NCBI GenBank assembly: GCA_035610835.1
Contig: CM069448.1
Span: 2,976,001-3,040,000, forward strand
Length of the DNA stretch: 64,000 nucleotides
From: Ophiura sarsii
Taxonomy: Eukaryota > Echinodermata > Ophiuroidea > Amphilepidida > Ophiuridae
Reading direction: 5' to 3'
Part shown: positions 11,224 through 21,274 of the stretch, in pieces
How the letters are laid out: every line of letters starts with the position of its first letter
Numbering within the stretch: position 1 is the stretch's first letter
Notes under the pieces: generated by a model
Told to the model about the DNA's origin: nothing
What the model saw: only the letters and a program-made list of their open reading frames with translations
Database searches by the model: none
Made by a program: the position numbers and the translations under genes

Positions 11224-12259
11224 AGTGAGTATTAGTTTAAAACATGAAACATTTATAATTCTAAAATTCTGTTATTGTATAAAATTAAGTATTGGGTTCA
11301 TTCGATAATACAAATAAATTGACTAGGCAATTAATAGGTCGGCTTGCCCCATTTTTGACATTGTCACATTAATATGTGTTGATATCAAACCCCCTTCTTG
11401 AACAGTTTTAAGGCGTCCAAGTGGAGTACAAAAGACATTATGACTTTATCATGTGAATGAAATAAGGTTATTAGACATGAGAATGAAAAGATGGGTACAA
11501 TCTTATGACAAAACTGGTTTCATTAGAGAGGGGTTTAAACGGGCAATTTTTGTTTTGTATGTTCAAATGAGTTCAGTAATTTTGACATTGTGGTGGAAGG
11601 GATATGTTGTTTTTCAAATGAAATATTTTTTGTTGTATAATAATAACATTAAAACATCAAAATAAATCCTACCTTTAAACGCCTGTTAGTAGAGTAAAAG
11701 ATAATTATTAAACGGCAAAAATGTAACTAGCGAGGTCATCTTGACCCCATTGTTCAGGAATGTTATTTTATACACAGGTTATATGACCATATATGGAATG
11801 ACAAGTAAAAGTAGATCATACTAAATAAAGCGGGCAGATCGCGTCCTGCTTTTATGTTCAAGGTTGATTGAATTATCTTGATCTCTATGGTACAGTGTCC
11901 TAGGAGCGCTAATTTTGCATTTACAAAATCCCGTTGGAAAGCTTACAAAAAAAGCTTTAGAATACCCTACCATTTGTATTCCTCACTGTGTAAGTGTATG
12001 GGTCGTTCTTTAAAAGTCCCCATTGAAGACATGCAGTGATAGGGTATACTAAAGGAACTCCCATTTTGTTTATTCGTCAGTCGATTACTTTCATTTTTCG
12101 GAGGATAAACTATATTGAATACGCTTTATACAAACAACAACAATCTCATGGTGTTTTGATTCACCCTGTAGTGCTGGCTATGGTAGCAATATCCGTTAAT
12201 TATCTCTCTTAGATCCTATTTATGTCAGAAACAGAAAAATAATTTGAACAATATGTTTA
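11224..12259. other. Gene A 3' intergenic sequence, partly shared with copy B
   Basis: No gene is recognised. 11280-11400 (GACTAGGCAATTAATAGGTC and neighbours) aligns with 42215-42330 beside gene B. The 70-codon open frame at 11453-11665 resembles nothing known and is not treated as a gene. 11820-12240 shows no structure I can name. Confidence 0.4.
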
Positions 12260-12266
12260 AAGGCAA

Positions 12267-12389
12267 AGGTCCACTCTGGCTTGTTCACCCATGGTGAACT
12301 GGGTTACACCTGTCCATTGGGTGACAGATGAAATATAAGATAAGCTGGAGAAATCTCCACCTTGAGATATAGCTGGTAAGAGTGGACCT
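12267..12389. mobile_element. Small TIR element (about 125 bp)
   Basis: AGGTCCACTCT at 12267 is matched by AGAGTGGACCT ending at 12389. A GTTTAA motif flanks both sides (12255-12260 and about 12393-12398), consistent with a short target-site duplication. Copy B runs across this position (about 43800-43830) without it, giving an empty site. The interior includes GTTCACCCATGGTGAAC, a near palindrome. Confidence 0.6.
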
Positions 12390-12536
12390 AAGAGTTTAAG
12401 ACATAAATCAGGATATTTTGGACAAGTTTCCATATTTTATTTGAAAATGTGTGTAACTTTTAATCTATAATGTAAAGTGGTTTATGAAGTTTTAATCCTT
12501 AATTCGTATAATTCATTCATTGTATACCGGTTGTAT
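12390..12536. other. Intergenic block shared by the two receptor loci
   Basis: This matches two pieces of copy B, 43818-43880 and 44335-44400 (AATGTAAAGTGGTTTATG and following). It ends at the GTATACC target into which the 1.4-kb element of copy B inserted. Confidence 0.6.
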
Positions 12537-12817
12537 TAACCCTAACCCCCCTGAGTGCTAAAAAAATGCTAATCCAAAGTCCCTCTCCAAACGCATGCGC
12601 CGTCGGTTTTCGATGACGTAGTCAACCGAGCCTATATAATGAGTGCAGTATACTGCACGAATGTGTAGCTGAGGGCCGTGGCTTAGTGGTTGGAAGGTGG
12701 GGCTTGAGAACGGAGGGTCCCCGGATCGAATCCCGGCAGGTTCCCGGAGATTTAGTTGGTGTTTTTTCCTCGAAAATTGTGATCCCGGTCAAAAATCCTA
12801 AACCGGGGTTAGGGTTA
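12537..12817 (+). mobile_element. SINE-like element with tRNA-type promoter and telomere-like inverted ends
   Basis: An internal polymerase III promoter is readable: A box TGGCTTAGTGG at 12679-12689 and B box GGATCGAATCC at 12723-12733, about 34 bp apart. The piece begins TAACCCTAACCCC and ends GGGTTAGGGTTA, so its termini are inverted copies of telomere-like sequence. Upstream of the tRNA-like part is a CGATGACGTAGTCAACCGAG segment related to one in the element near 15160. It is absent at the matching point of copy B (about 45823). The terminal inverted repeats are odd for a SINE, so a MITE that captured a tRNA-like head is also possible. Confidence 0.6.
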
Positions 12818-13450
12818 TGATACGACACTGTTTTATACGACTTGTATCACGTATTACTCAAAAGTAAGAAAATCATAAAGTCATGAGAATTTTCTTTTAT
12901 TGAGTTTAAAGCTGACACTATATTTGTTACGTTACAATGTTTTGCACAGATTCCAGGTCGTTAGCACAAGATTCATACTCATATCGGAATCGATGATATT
13001 CGGTTTGAATTTATGTAAATAGAACCAATGTAATTGGGAAATAATAACTTATGTGTGATAAATATTGACTAATTAAATATATGTTAGGGTTCAATAATTT
13101 ATATTTCTGTATGTTTTACATTCTGTGCTTATTAGGTGGTTTAGTATAAATGTAATTGTACTTTATTTGTAATTATAAAGGGTCTATATCTTAACATATA
13201 ATAATAAGAGTTTCATAGACAAATATAAAATACGTCAAAATAGGTCTATATAAGGAGTAACTGTGTTCACAACTCTGATGAAATCTAACTGATCATGTTA
13301 TGATGAAACGGTAGTTGGTAATTTTCCAATTATTTGTCTAAATCACTGGTTTTGATAAGCACAGTGTTACTCCTTATTTACTTAAACAACACCATAAACA
13401 TAATAGTTTGTAAGTCCAATGTAAAATAAAAAGATAACATTAAAAACAGT
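12818..13450. other. Right end of the duplicated receptor block, copy A
   Basis: 12820-12900 and 13262-13430 align with 45823-45912 and 46400-46565 in copy B (for example GTAGTTGGTAATTTTCC against GTTAGTTGGCGAGTAATTTTCC). Beyond about 13430 the two diverge, which places the right boundary of the tandem duplication here. No gene is seen. Confidence 0.6.
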
Positions 13451-13467
13451 GTTAAGCATCACTTGCA

Positions 13468-13690
13468 TTATGACGGTGGAATAATTGAGTTTTTAATATT
13501 CAGTGATAAGGCATGACTTATCGGACACGGTAAATTGTTCCACAAAAGTGGACCGGAGGCATAAAATCTTTTTATGGCGGTAGTGAGACGAGTTTTAGGT
13601 TTAGTGAGAATCTGAGTGTCAGAGGCAGAACGAAGATCAGTTCTTTTGGGCACATCAGTAAGATCAGTAAGGTGGAGCTGCTAAATAACT
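13468..13690 (-). pseudogene. Non-LTR reverse transcriptase C-terminal remnant (CR1/Jockey/L2 type)
   Basis: The minus strand reads LTDVPKRTDLRSASD, then LTKPKTRLTTA, then GPLLWNNLPCPISHA and a stop. A PxRxLRSA block, a P-R-L/T stretch and xLWNxLP is the usual C-terminal signature of CR1/Jockey/L2-type RT proteins. The frame is open upstream of the Met for several codons, then merges into the 13.7-kb element. Only the tail survives. Confidence 0.7.
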
Positions 13691-13724
13691 ACTCTTGGCT
13701 CCACAGTAAAGGTGACTTTTACTC

Positions 13725-14075
13725 TCGACTTATACGATGACTCCAGAGTAAAACTTGACATTGGCCAGCGTACAAATACCTTAATCATGAAAATTGAACT
13801 GAGATTCTCGACTCATACGCTGACTCCAGAGTAAAACTTGACATTGGCCAGCGTACAAATACCGTACTCATGAAAATTGAACTGAGATTGTCGACTTATA
13901 TGATGACTCCAGAGTAAAACTTGACATAGGCCAGCGTACAAATACCTTCCTCATGAAAATTGAACTGAGATTCTCGACTTATACGATGACTCCAGAGTAA
14001 AACTTGACATTGGCCAGCGTACAAATACCTTACTCATGAACATTGAACTGAGATTCTCGACTTATACGATGACTC
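13725..14075. repeat. 83-bp tandem repeat within element copy 1
   Basis: Four to five head-to-tail units of 83 bp, recognisable by GACTTATACGATGACTCC, then TTGACATTGGCCAGCG, then ATGAAAATTGAACTGAG. Units differ at a few bases only. Copy 2 at 53440-53935 has about six units. Confidence 0.9.
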
Positions 14076-14357
14076 CAGAGTCAACCGAGTGGCCTACACA
14101 CCTAGACCATGCCCTAGACCAACCTGATGCGAGGAACGCGGCTGGGATACCACAGGAGAGGTTTGTATGCTGTACAGACGCATAGACAACAACAGAGGAG
14201 CTACAGACGAGCCGGGTGGTTCATTATTGCAGTGATGTTATAATGTGCTGTCACTGACTGTAATGAAATTCCATGGCTCTCATGCACAATCACAACAATA
14301 AGACAACACTGGATTGACAATTTTGCAGAAATCCCAGAAATCATTAACTATTTTAAG

Positions 14358-14510
14358 ATACATACAAACACCACATCCGAAGATGAGACTAAGGGTTACG
14401 CATCACATACCAACATAGAATCCCTATTGAATCGCCTATGCGATCCTCTATATGTTGGTATGTGATGCGTAACCCTTAGTCTCATCTTCGGATGTGGTGT
14501 TTGTATGTAT
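14358..14510. repeat. Perfect hairpin with 60-bp arms
   Basis: 14358-14417 and 14451-14510 are exact reverse complements over 60 bases, with a 33-base loop. It is the left part of sequence missing from the otherwise matching copy at 54720-54770, so it came in by insertion. Perfect arm identity implies recent origin or active gene conversion. Confidence 0.9.
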
Positions 14511-14826
14511 TTATAATGTTTGGGTTGTGGGTAAGCATCTACATGTATAATGATCTCATATACCTATACCGTGTGTTGTTGTATTGTTTGTCAATTGGAA
14601 TCCATGACTGTTCTATATCACTACTATCTGGTTTGTACTCTGTTTATCGGAGAAGACCGGTTAGCTCAGTGGTTAGAGCATTCGACTGGTGTTCGAGAGG
14701 TCACGGGTTCGATTCCCGCACCGGCCCATGTCCTTGCTTTTTAAGTTGGGATATGAGTCGAGGCTTGTTTAATGTTTGTTTGAGTTGTGGAACTTGCGGT
14801 AGATATCTGCCTCGCTGTTATTATCT
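14511..14826 (+). mobile_element. tRNA-Ile-like SINE unit inside the insertion
   Basis: The insertion continues after the hairpin with a tRNA-like head (listed separately) and a short unrelated body, then rejoins the host element at CTTAAGATAGTTACAAAG. TTAAGAT occurs at both junctions (14353-14359 and 14822-14828), which fits a 7-bp or longer target-site duplication around the whole 14360-14826 insert. Confidence 0.6.
14655..14726 (+). tRNA. tRNA-like sequence (SINE head or tRNA pseudogene)
   Basis: A cloverleaf can be drawn. The acceptor GACCGGT pairs with ACCGGCC with one mismatch. The D arm is GCTC/GAGC with A box TAGCTCAGTGG. The anticodon stem is TTCGA/TCGAG with loop CTGGTGT, and the T arm has loop TTCGATT. 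The formal anticodon would be GGT, which eukaryotic threonine tRNAs do not normally use. The body resembles tRNA-Ile. Together with the missing second acceptor pair and the insertion context, this points to a tRNA-derived SINE rather than a working gene. Confidence 0.5.
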
Positions 14827-15159
14827 TAAGATAGTTACAAAGCTTTAAAAAGTATCGAAACTTATGGGACACCCTGTATCTATAATATGTGACATTTGAA
14901 TTATATATATTTGAAGCTTGATAATGGAGTTTGCCGGCTCGAGGTATCTCTGAAATACAGTGAGCTACAAAGACCGTCTTGGCTACAGACGAAGGATAGG
15001 CCGTCGCTTCAACAAAGATCCATGCATCCAACAGGCTAGCGCTACGTACTGTAGAGACAGAGGGTCAGGGGAAATGCAGTGATGCTAAGTGATGCTATCA
15101 CATGCGATAACCCTAACCTTCCTAGACACTACGATTCTCTACGGCAAAAAAACAATTTC

Positions 15160-15352
15160 CACGCGCATGCTACATTATTCGATTCGATGACGTCATCATC
15201 CGAGCTGATATGTGTGTACGAAATCGTTGCCTGATGGGTGAGCGTGGGCAGGTAAGCTGATGTTGGGGACGCGGCGCGGTGATCGGAGGGTCCTGGGGTC
15301 GAATCCCGGGTTTTTTGTTGTTGGGTAAAAAATCATATGTTGTCCCCCAATA
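15160..15352 (+). mobile_element. Degenerate tRNA-derived SINE
   Basis: A B-box-like GGTCGAATCC is at 15298-15307, and an upstream segment GATTCGATGACGTCATCATCCGAG is related to that of the 12.5-kb element. The A box is poorly preserved. A 14-C tract follows at 15388-15401. Confidence 0.5.
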
Positions 15353-15790
15353 CATCAGATACCAATTTTATGTTTTATTGGTTAATACCCCCCCCCCCCC
15401 CACTAAGCCGTCTGCAAAATCCTACCTTGAGATTCCACACCAGTAAATAATTTTGTTGATTAAATGATCTAAGATATCATGAAATTTAAGGAAAATGTCA
15501 AGTTGAAAATCCAGTTGCTTTATTCATGTTATAAGCGAGATAATGGGCTTTTTATGAGATTATGAGATGACTATCGAATATTGTTTTCGACGGCATGATT
15601 CTGTGCGGCTCATTTATGGTGGGTTTTGTCCGTATGTGTTGTGTAATGACGAACCAGTTACTGCTTTATAACGTGGTTTCATTGTGCGTCACATATTTGG
15701 AAAAGTAAGGGTGTTGGTTAGGGGAAAGTGGGATATAATGTGTATTTGATTCCAACCTACTGCATGAGCATATTTGTTTAGAAAAAAACA
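15353..15790. other. Unassigned sequence
   Basis: Besides the poly-C tract at 15388-15401 I see no gene, repeat structure or paralogous segment here. Confidence 0.3.
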
Positions 15791-15794
15791 TCAA

Positions 15795-16495
15795 AAAGAA
15801 GGCGTTTGTAAACAAACAACGATTACAATGTGCTCATAACAAGGTTGTTAGATTCATCATCAACAAAGATTATATATATGTATCATATAAATCTTGCTGA
15901 TTTCTAATCACTTGGTTTGTTGAATATCAATACCAGAGCTGAACAGCTCCGTTTGAACCATGTTCATAACATCTTTTGTGACACATGTCCAGACTACATG
16001 AAAGACAATTTTATGAAACTTTCAAGTTTACATCGTTATAACACAAGGGCAAGTGATTTTAATTTCCAAGTGCCTAAGATCAAGACCCAAACTTCTTGTT
16101 CTTTTTATTACAATGCAATCACAGATTGGAATAGGCTGCCTGACAATGTTAAATCTATTTCACTGAAATCCATTTTTAAAAAAGATGCAAAGACTCACCT
16201 TTTGAATCACATGAATGTCTAGTTTTACATTTTCCGTTTTAAAGTGAGTGTGGTGTTTTTATAGTATATATGTAAGGTCATACCTTTTCTTAATTGTAAT
16301 ATAAGGACCCCTTTGGAAATAAGTTTCTTTTAGCTTAAAGGGTTATCCTTGGCATGTTATCATTTTAAAAATGTTGCTGTATAAATGTATGTATATTTGT
16401 AGTTCTAATAGAGTTTAGTTTATATTTGTATTCCGTGCAATCCTATTTTTGTGTAATGTGATAATATGCTGAATAAAATAAAATAAAATCAAGGT
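15795..16495 (+). pseudogene. CR1/L2-type retrotransposon 3' end with (AATAA)n tail
   Basis: An open frame at 15917-16222 ends in the conserved tail of CR1-like RT proteins: CPDYM, RYNTRASDF, then ITDWNRLPDNVKSISLKSIF. Upstream, in another frame, LQCAHNKVVRFI matches the preceding LQxxQNKxxRxI block, so at least one frameshift separates them. A ~270-bp AT-rich 3' UTR follows and ends in AATAAAATAAAATAAAAT at 16477-16494, the expected short tandem tail. The element is heavily 5'-truncated and dead. Confidence 0.8.
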
Positions 16496-16830
16496 AGTTT
16501 GGGCTCGTTACTATGGCACGTTTCTGACCCACATTAAATCTCACACTAAGCCATGGTGGTATTGAAATGTAGGCCCTATGTTACGCTCCTAGGGCTATAA
16601 TTATTATATGCCGTTTGATATAGCGTAATGTGTTCCAGGAGTATAATTGGTGGCCAGATTGTTGTGGTTACTCCATGTTTCTGATTCACATTAGGTCTCA
16701 CGCTAATAATCTCGAAGCCACCTGATACTGCGTACACGTTCACCCACGGGTGCCGCCATTTTCGCCATTACCATGCTAAAGTGGACGCCCTCTATGATTT
16801 TTTTTTAATTGAGCGTGGTATACATATTTA
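16496..16830. other. Unassigned sequence
   Basis: Two weakly similar phrases (TTACTATGGCACGTTTCTGACCCACATTA near 16510 and GTTACTCCATGTTTCTGATTCACATTA near 16670) suggest an old internal duplication. No gene is seen. Confidence 0.35.
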
Positions 16831-18715
16831 AATTTGCATCCAAATTTTGTCCGTTTTCATTATCCCGAAGTGCTTTGCGTCAATGGAACAAATATGCCGC
16901 AAATATAAACTACTGCGGAAAAAATGATGGACACCATAAAATGTGTCCCGATTTGATTTTTTGGATATGATTTCACATTTTTAGCTACATATAAAGTATG
17001 TGTACACAGCAAAAAATAATTACACGAAGTTGGACACAACTATGTGTACTTTTTGTACACAGCGTAGATGGGTAAAAGTTTACACAACGTTGACCAGGTT
17101 CCCTGTTTTACACAACTACGTGTACTTTTTGTACACAACTATGTGTACTTCTTGTACACAGCGTAGATGGGTAAAAGTTTACACAACGTTGACCAGGTTC
17201 CCTGTTTTACACAACTACGTGTACTTTTTGTACACAACTATGTGTACTTCTTGTACACAGCGTAGATGGGTAAAAGTTTACACAACGTTGACCAGGTTTC
17301 CTTTTTTACACCAGGTTCCCACCAGATTCCCTTTTTTTACACCAGGTTCATGGCCACCAGATTCCCTTTTTCAGTTTGATAAACATTTCTTTTAGATCCT
17401 TGGTTCAACGGAATTAAAGCCTTGTGAATTGATAATCATGCGGCTTTTTATCCACTTAACTTTGAAATATAACAATCATCAACAAAAACAAACACAAACC
17501 CCAACTCATTTTGAGCTACATATAAAGTCTGTGTAGCAAGCCGGTCAAACCGCATTATATTTGACTGAGAAAAAAATTACCGGCAATTTAGACTAAAAAA
17601 TGACCGACACCATAAAATGTGTCCCCATTTGATTTTTTAGATTTGTTTTCACATTTTGAGCTACATATAAAGTCTGTGTAGCTAGCCGGTCAAACTGCAA
17701 CACATTTGACGGAGAAAAAAAAAGATGGCAATTTAGCCTAAAAAATGATGGACATCATAAAACGTGTCCCGATTTGATTTGTTGGATTGTTTCACATTTT
17801 GAGCTACATATAAAGTCTGTGTAGCTAGCCGGTCAAACCGCAACATATTTGACGGAGAAAAAAATTACCGGCAATTTAGCCTAAAAATGACGGACACCAT
17901 AAAATGTGTCCTGATTTGATTTTTTGGATTTGATTTCACATTTTGAGCTATATATAAAGTCTGTGTAGCTAACCGGTCAAACAGTAACGCTTGACTGAAC
18001 AAATGACGTTCGCATTGAAATCGCAAGAAAAAAGATTGCCAGTGATTTAGCCTAAAAAATGACGGATACCCTAAAATGTGTCCCGATTTGGTTTTTTGAA
18101 TAAGATTTCACATTTTGAGCCACGTATAAAGTCCGTGTAACAAACTGGTTAAACCGCAACACATTTGACTGAACAAATGACGTTCGCATTTCAAGTAAAT
18201 CTCCAGTATAAGTTTGCATTAAATAATTGTGATTTAGCCGACAAGGGTTTTTTAGGTAAGCTTATTTTTATTATTTTTGATGGATAATTTTCAGGATCGA
18301 ATGTTTGGGGACATTTCGGGAATCTTCCCGCCCGAACAAAAAAAACCCCGGTTCCTGGGATTAAGAATTCCCGAAAATCTCAGCCCAAATGACGTTCGCA
18401 TTGAAATCGCAATGATTGTTTTCGCTGCTGATTTAAATTGGCATTTAGGCTAAAAAAGTACAGATACACTTAAATGTGCCCCAGTTTGTACATTTTGATT
18501 TGAGCTACGTATACGGTTGGTGTAACCAGGGAGGTGTATTATTGACCCCCTCCCTGGTGTAATTAACCGGTAAAAAAGCAACACATAGTGATGGAACAAA
18601 TGATGTTTGCATTGAAATCCCAAGGATTTTTTACGCTGCTGATTTAGGCTAAAAGATGATGGATATCTTAAAATGTGACCCGATTTGATTTGTTGGATAT
18701 GATTTCACATTTTGA
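16830..18715. repeat. About 144-bp satellite array
   Basis: The phrase TTTTGAGCTACATATAAAG recurs at 17513, 17658, 17801 and 17945 (spacings 145, 143 and 144), with more diverged units near 16982, 18117 and 18502. Each unit also holds a GGTCAAACCGCAACA segment, a CAATTTAGCCTAAAAAATGA segment and an ATAAAATGTGTCCCGATTTG segment. Units after 18117 lengthen and decay. The array is interrupted by the 99-bp repeat. Confidence 0.85.
17000..17395. repeat. 99-bp tandem repeat
   Basis: AGCGTAGATGGGTAAAAG recurs at 17061, 17160 and 17259, a period of exactly 99 bp. Because 99 is a multiple of three, the plus strand stays open for 131 codons and encodes a 33-residue repeat. That is an arithmetic effect, not evidence of a protein. 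The words TACACAACTACGTGTAC and TTGTACACA make each unit rich in GTAC palindromes. Confidence 0.9.
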
Positions 18716-19252
18716 ATCGAAACCATATTCGCTGCCTGCTACACTGTTATAATTTGTCACCACAACAATGTCACAACTCTTTGTAGTAAACACGTGTAGA
18801 AACACCGAAAAAAATATTACCATTGCACTATCCATGATAAAAGACGCATATCGTAAACACTGGGATACATTACAAAATAATAGTAAGTAAGCAAATACAC
18901 GAAACAAATTACCAATAAAGCGGCAGTCATCGAATCTGGTTCCGCTGGGATCCTAATGTACCAACCTCAAACCATGTCTACCAAAACTGCACAACCAAAA
19001 ACCAACTGTCAAATCCGAAACTGCGAAACCCGCGAACCGCTCTAGTTGTAACATGTAAACGTATAGGGAAACCATTTAGTGGTGTGAAATCTGCAGCGGT
19101 TGAATCTGATTCCCCGACGATACAAATAGATGTTGTTTGCATAAAGACTAGGGGGTAACGTTAACCCTAACCAGCCACGCTATATTTTTGTGTATAAAAC
19201 TTTTGATATTTTTACATTTTGATAAAAATAAGTACCTCTATTAAATACCTTT
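18716..19252. other. Unassigned sequence
   Basis: No gene, tRNA or repeat is recognised. A GTTAACCCTAACC telomere-like word is at 19160. The 79-codon minus-strand frame at 18668-18907 has no recognisable domain. Confidence 0.3.
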
Positions 19253-19265
19253 AATTGTTACTCCA
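19253..19265. repeat. Left target-site duplication of RTE insertion
   Basis: AATTGTTACTCCA, repeated exactly at 21190-21202 just after the retrotransposon. Confidence 0.75.
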
Positions 19266-21189
19266 AAAGAAAAGAAGAAAATAGTAAACAACACAGATCC
19301 AGAGAGAGAAGACATTCGTAAACTCAATGAGAAAAGGAAAGCTCTGAAACCCCTCAGACGGATATCACCCCGTAACCAGATAGAATACACTGAACTAAAT
19401 AAGACAATCCGTAAGATGCGTCGAAATCAAAAGAGAAAGTACAGAACTAAAATGGTGAGGAAAGTACTAGAAAGTAACAAAGGACCAAAAATCATCAATA
19501 GGAAATTGGAAGAAGGGAGGAAGCTGCTAGCAGCAATTAAAACAAAGGATGGATCAGAAGTTACAGACAAAGTAAAAATAACAAAGACCATTGAAGAATT
19601 CTACAGAGAACTATACAACACAGACAAACCAGACTGGAGACAGAACGAACACTGGAGTAGAAAAGCAGATAATGTTCCACCTATTCTCAAGGAAGAAGTG
19701 GAGAGTGCAGTAAACAAGATGAAGAAAGGAAAGGCTCCTGGTGAGGATCAATTAACATCAGACATTCTCAAGTTAGGAGGAGAAGAAACTGTAACAATCC
19801 TAACCAAACTGTTCAACAAGATCATGCAACTTGAGAAAGTGCCTACCCAGTGGAACGAATCAAAGGTTGTTATATTGTTCAAGAAAGGGGATATGAAGGA
19901 CATAAAAAACTATAGACCTATCAGCCTGCTGCCTCACATGTACAAAGTCTTTACAAGAATTATTCTTGCCAGAGTTGAGAAACAGCTTGATGAAAACCAG
20001 CCCAGAGAACAAGCAGGTTTTAGAGCAGGATTCAGGACATCAGACCATCTTCAAACATTGAGCCAGGTTATAGAGAAGTCGAAAGAATATCGCTTCAATT
20101 TATGTCTCGGTTTTGTAGACTATGAGAAGGCATTTGACAGTCTAGACCACCAGTCTCTATTAAATGCGCTGGAAAAGCAGGTCAGTGATGAAAAGTACAT
20201 CCGCCTAATCAAGGCAATCTATAAGGATCCAAGTGCTAGAATCCACCTGGAGAGCACCACAACCGAAGCCTTCAAAATTCTGAAAGGTGTGAGACAAGGT
20301 GATCCAATCTCCCCAAAGCTATTCACTGCAGCCATGGAGGATGTTTTCAGAAACCTGGATTGGCAAGGTATGGGAGTTATAGTCGATGGTGAACACCTTA
20401 CCCATCTCAGATTTGCAGATGACATCCTACTTCTCAGCCATGAGCCCCAGAAATTGCAGAAGATGATCCGAGAACTGAGTGAAGAGAGCAACAAGGCTGG
20501 ACTTAACATGAACATCAAGAAGACAAAAGTGATGATGTGCAACAAGCTGAAAGATTATGCTATAACAGTTCAAGGAAAAACCATAGAAAGAGTGGACAGT
20601 TATATATACCTGGGCAAGAAGATTTCTCTGGAAAATGAAACAGCAGGGGAAGTGAACAGAAGGATACAGCTAGCATGGGTGAAGTTTGGTAAGCTCAGCT
20701 TTATCTTTCGTGATGAAGAGCTACCTTTGTCACTAAAGCGACCAATTTTCAACCAGTGTATCATCCCAGTGCTATCGTATGGCTCAGAAACATGGACAAC
20801 AACTAAGAGATTGGAGAAGAAGCTAAAAGTCACTGAGAGGGCAATGGAAAGGATATTGATTGGCGTTACAAGAAGGGACAGGGTGACCAACACAGATTTA
20901 AGGAAGAAAACAAAAGTGAGGGACATCATACTGGAAATAAAATCAAAAAAATGGAGATGGGCTGGCCATCTAGCCAGGAGGAAAGACAACAGATGGACTC
21001 ATATATATATATTAACAGACTGGATCCCCAGAGCATTCACCAGAGGAAGAGGCAGGCCAAACAGACGGTGGATAGACGACATCATAGAGTATGGCAACGT
21101 TACTTGGAAGAGGACAGCTCAGGACAGAGTGAAATGGAAAATTGATGAAGAGGCCTTCCTTCTGCAGTGGAGTGAAATAGGCTAGATAG
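19266..21189 (+). mobile_element. 5'-truncated RTE-clade retrotransposon with open RT frame
   Basis: The frame is open for 639 codons from the left junction at 19266 to a stop at 21183-21185. The first ATG at 19416 is internal and has no special status. Regions in order: basic linker; KGKAPGEDQ; NYRPISLLPHMYKVFTRII; EQAGFRAGF; VDYEKAFDSLDH; GVRQGDPISP; the catalytic FADD at 20412-20423; YLGKKI; VLSYGSETW; WRWAGHLAR; and a C-terminal GRGRPNRRWIDDI...W block typical of RTE. The endonuclease half is missing, so it cannot be autonomous. A few bases follow the stop before the 13-bp target duplication, which fits RTE elements with very short 3' UTRs. No stops or frameshifts: young. Confidence 0.9.
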
Positions 21190-21202
21190 AATTGTTACTC
21201 CA
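21190..21202. repeat. Right target-site duplication of RTE insertion
   Basis: AATTGTTACTCCA, identical to 19253-19265. Confidence 0.75.
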
Positions 21203-21274
21203 TTCGTACTTGGTTGTTATGACGATACTAGTATATTACTGTATACTATTAGAATCAGATACACCATTGTGATT

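Larger units (their letters stand above)
13668..15110 (+). mobile_element. Interspersed element with 83-bp internal minisatellite, copy 1
   Basis: Begins AAGGTGGAGCTGC and ends near TAACCCTAACCTTCCTA. The same order of blocks recurs at 53378-55040. It holds 4-5 copies of an 83-bp tandem unit (13725-14075, with ACTCCAGAGTAAAACTTGAC and AGCGTACAAATACC), then a unique body, then a short stem-loop (TGATGCTATCACA) about 15 bp before the 3' boundary. An internal tandem array plus 3' hairpin recalls Helentron-associated INE/DINE-type elements; that classification is inference. This copy carries an extra insertion at 14358-14826. Confidence 0.65.

Noticed and set aside
14655..14726. Functional tRNA-Thr gene (anticodon GGT)
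   Set aside because: Eukaryotic Thr tRNAs normally use AGT, CGT or TGT. The acceptor has a mismatch, the body looks like tRNA-Ile, and it lies in an insertion absent from the paralogue.
17000..17395. 131-codon frame with 33-residue repeats
   Set aside because: Explained by a 99-bp tandem repeat whose length is a multiple of three; no start context or domain.
16830..18715. Link between the 144-bp satellite and the 144-bp LRR module
   Set aside because: Same period by coincidence; the sequences are unrelated.
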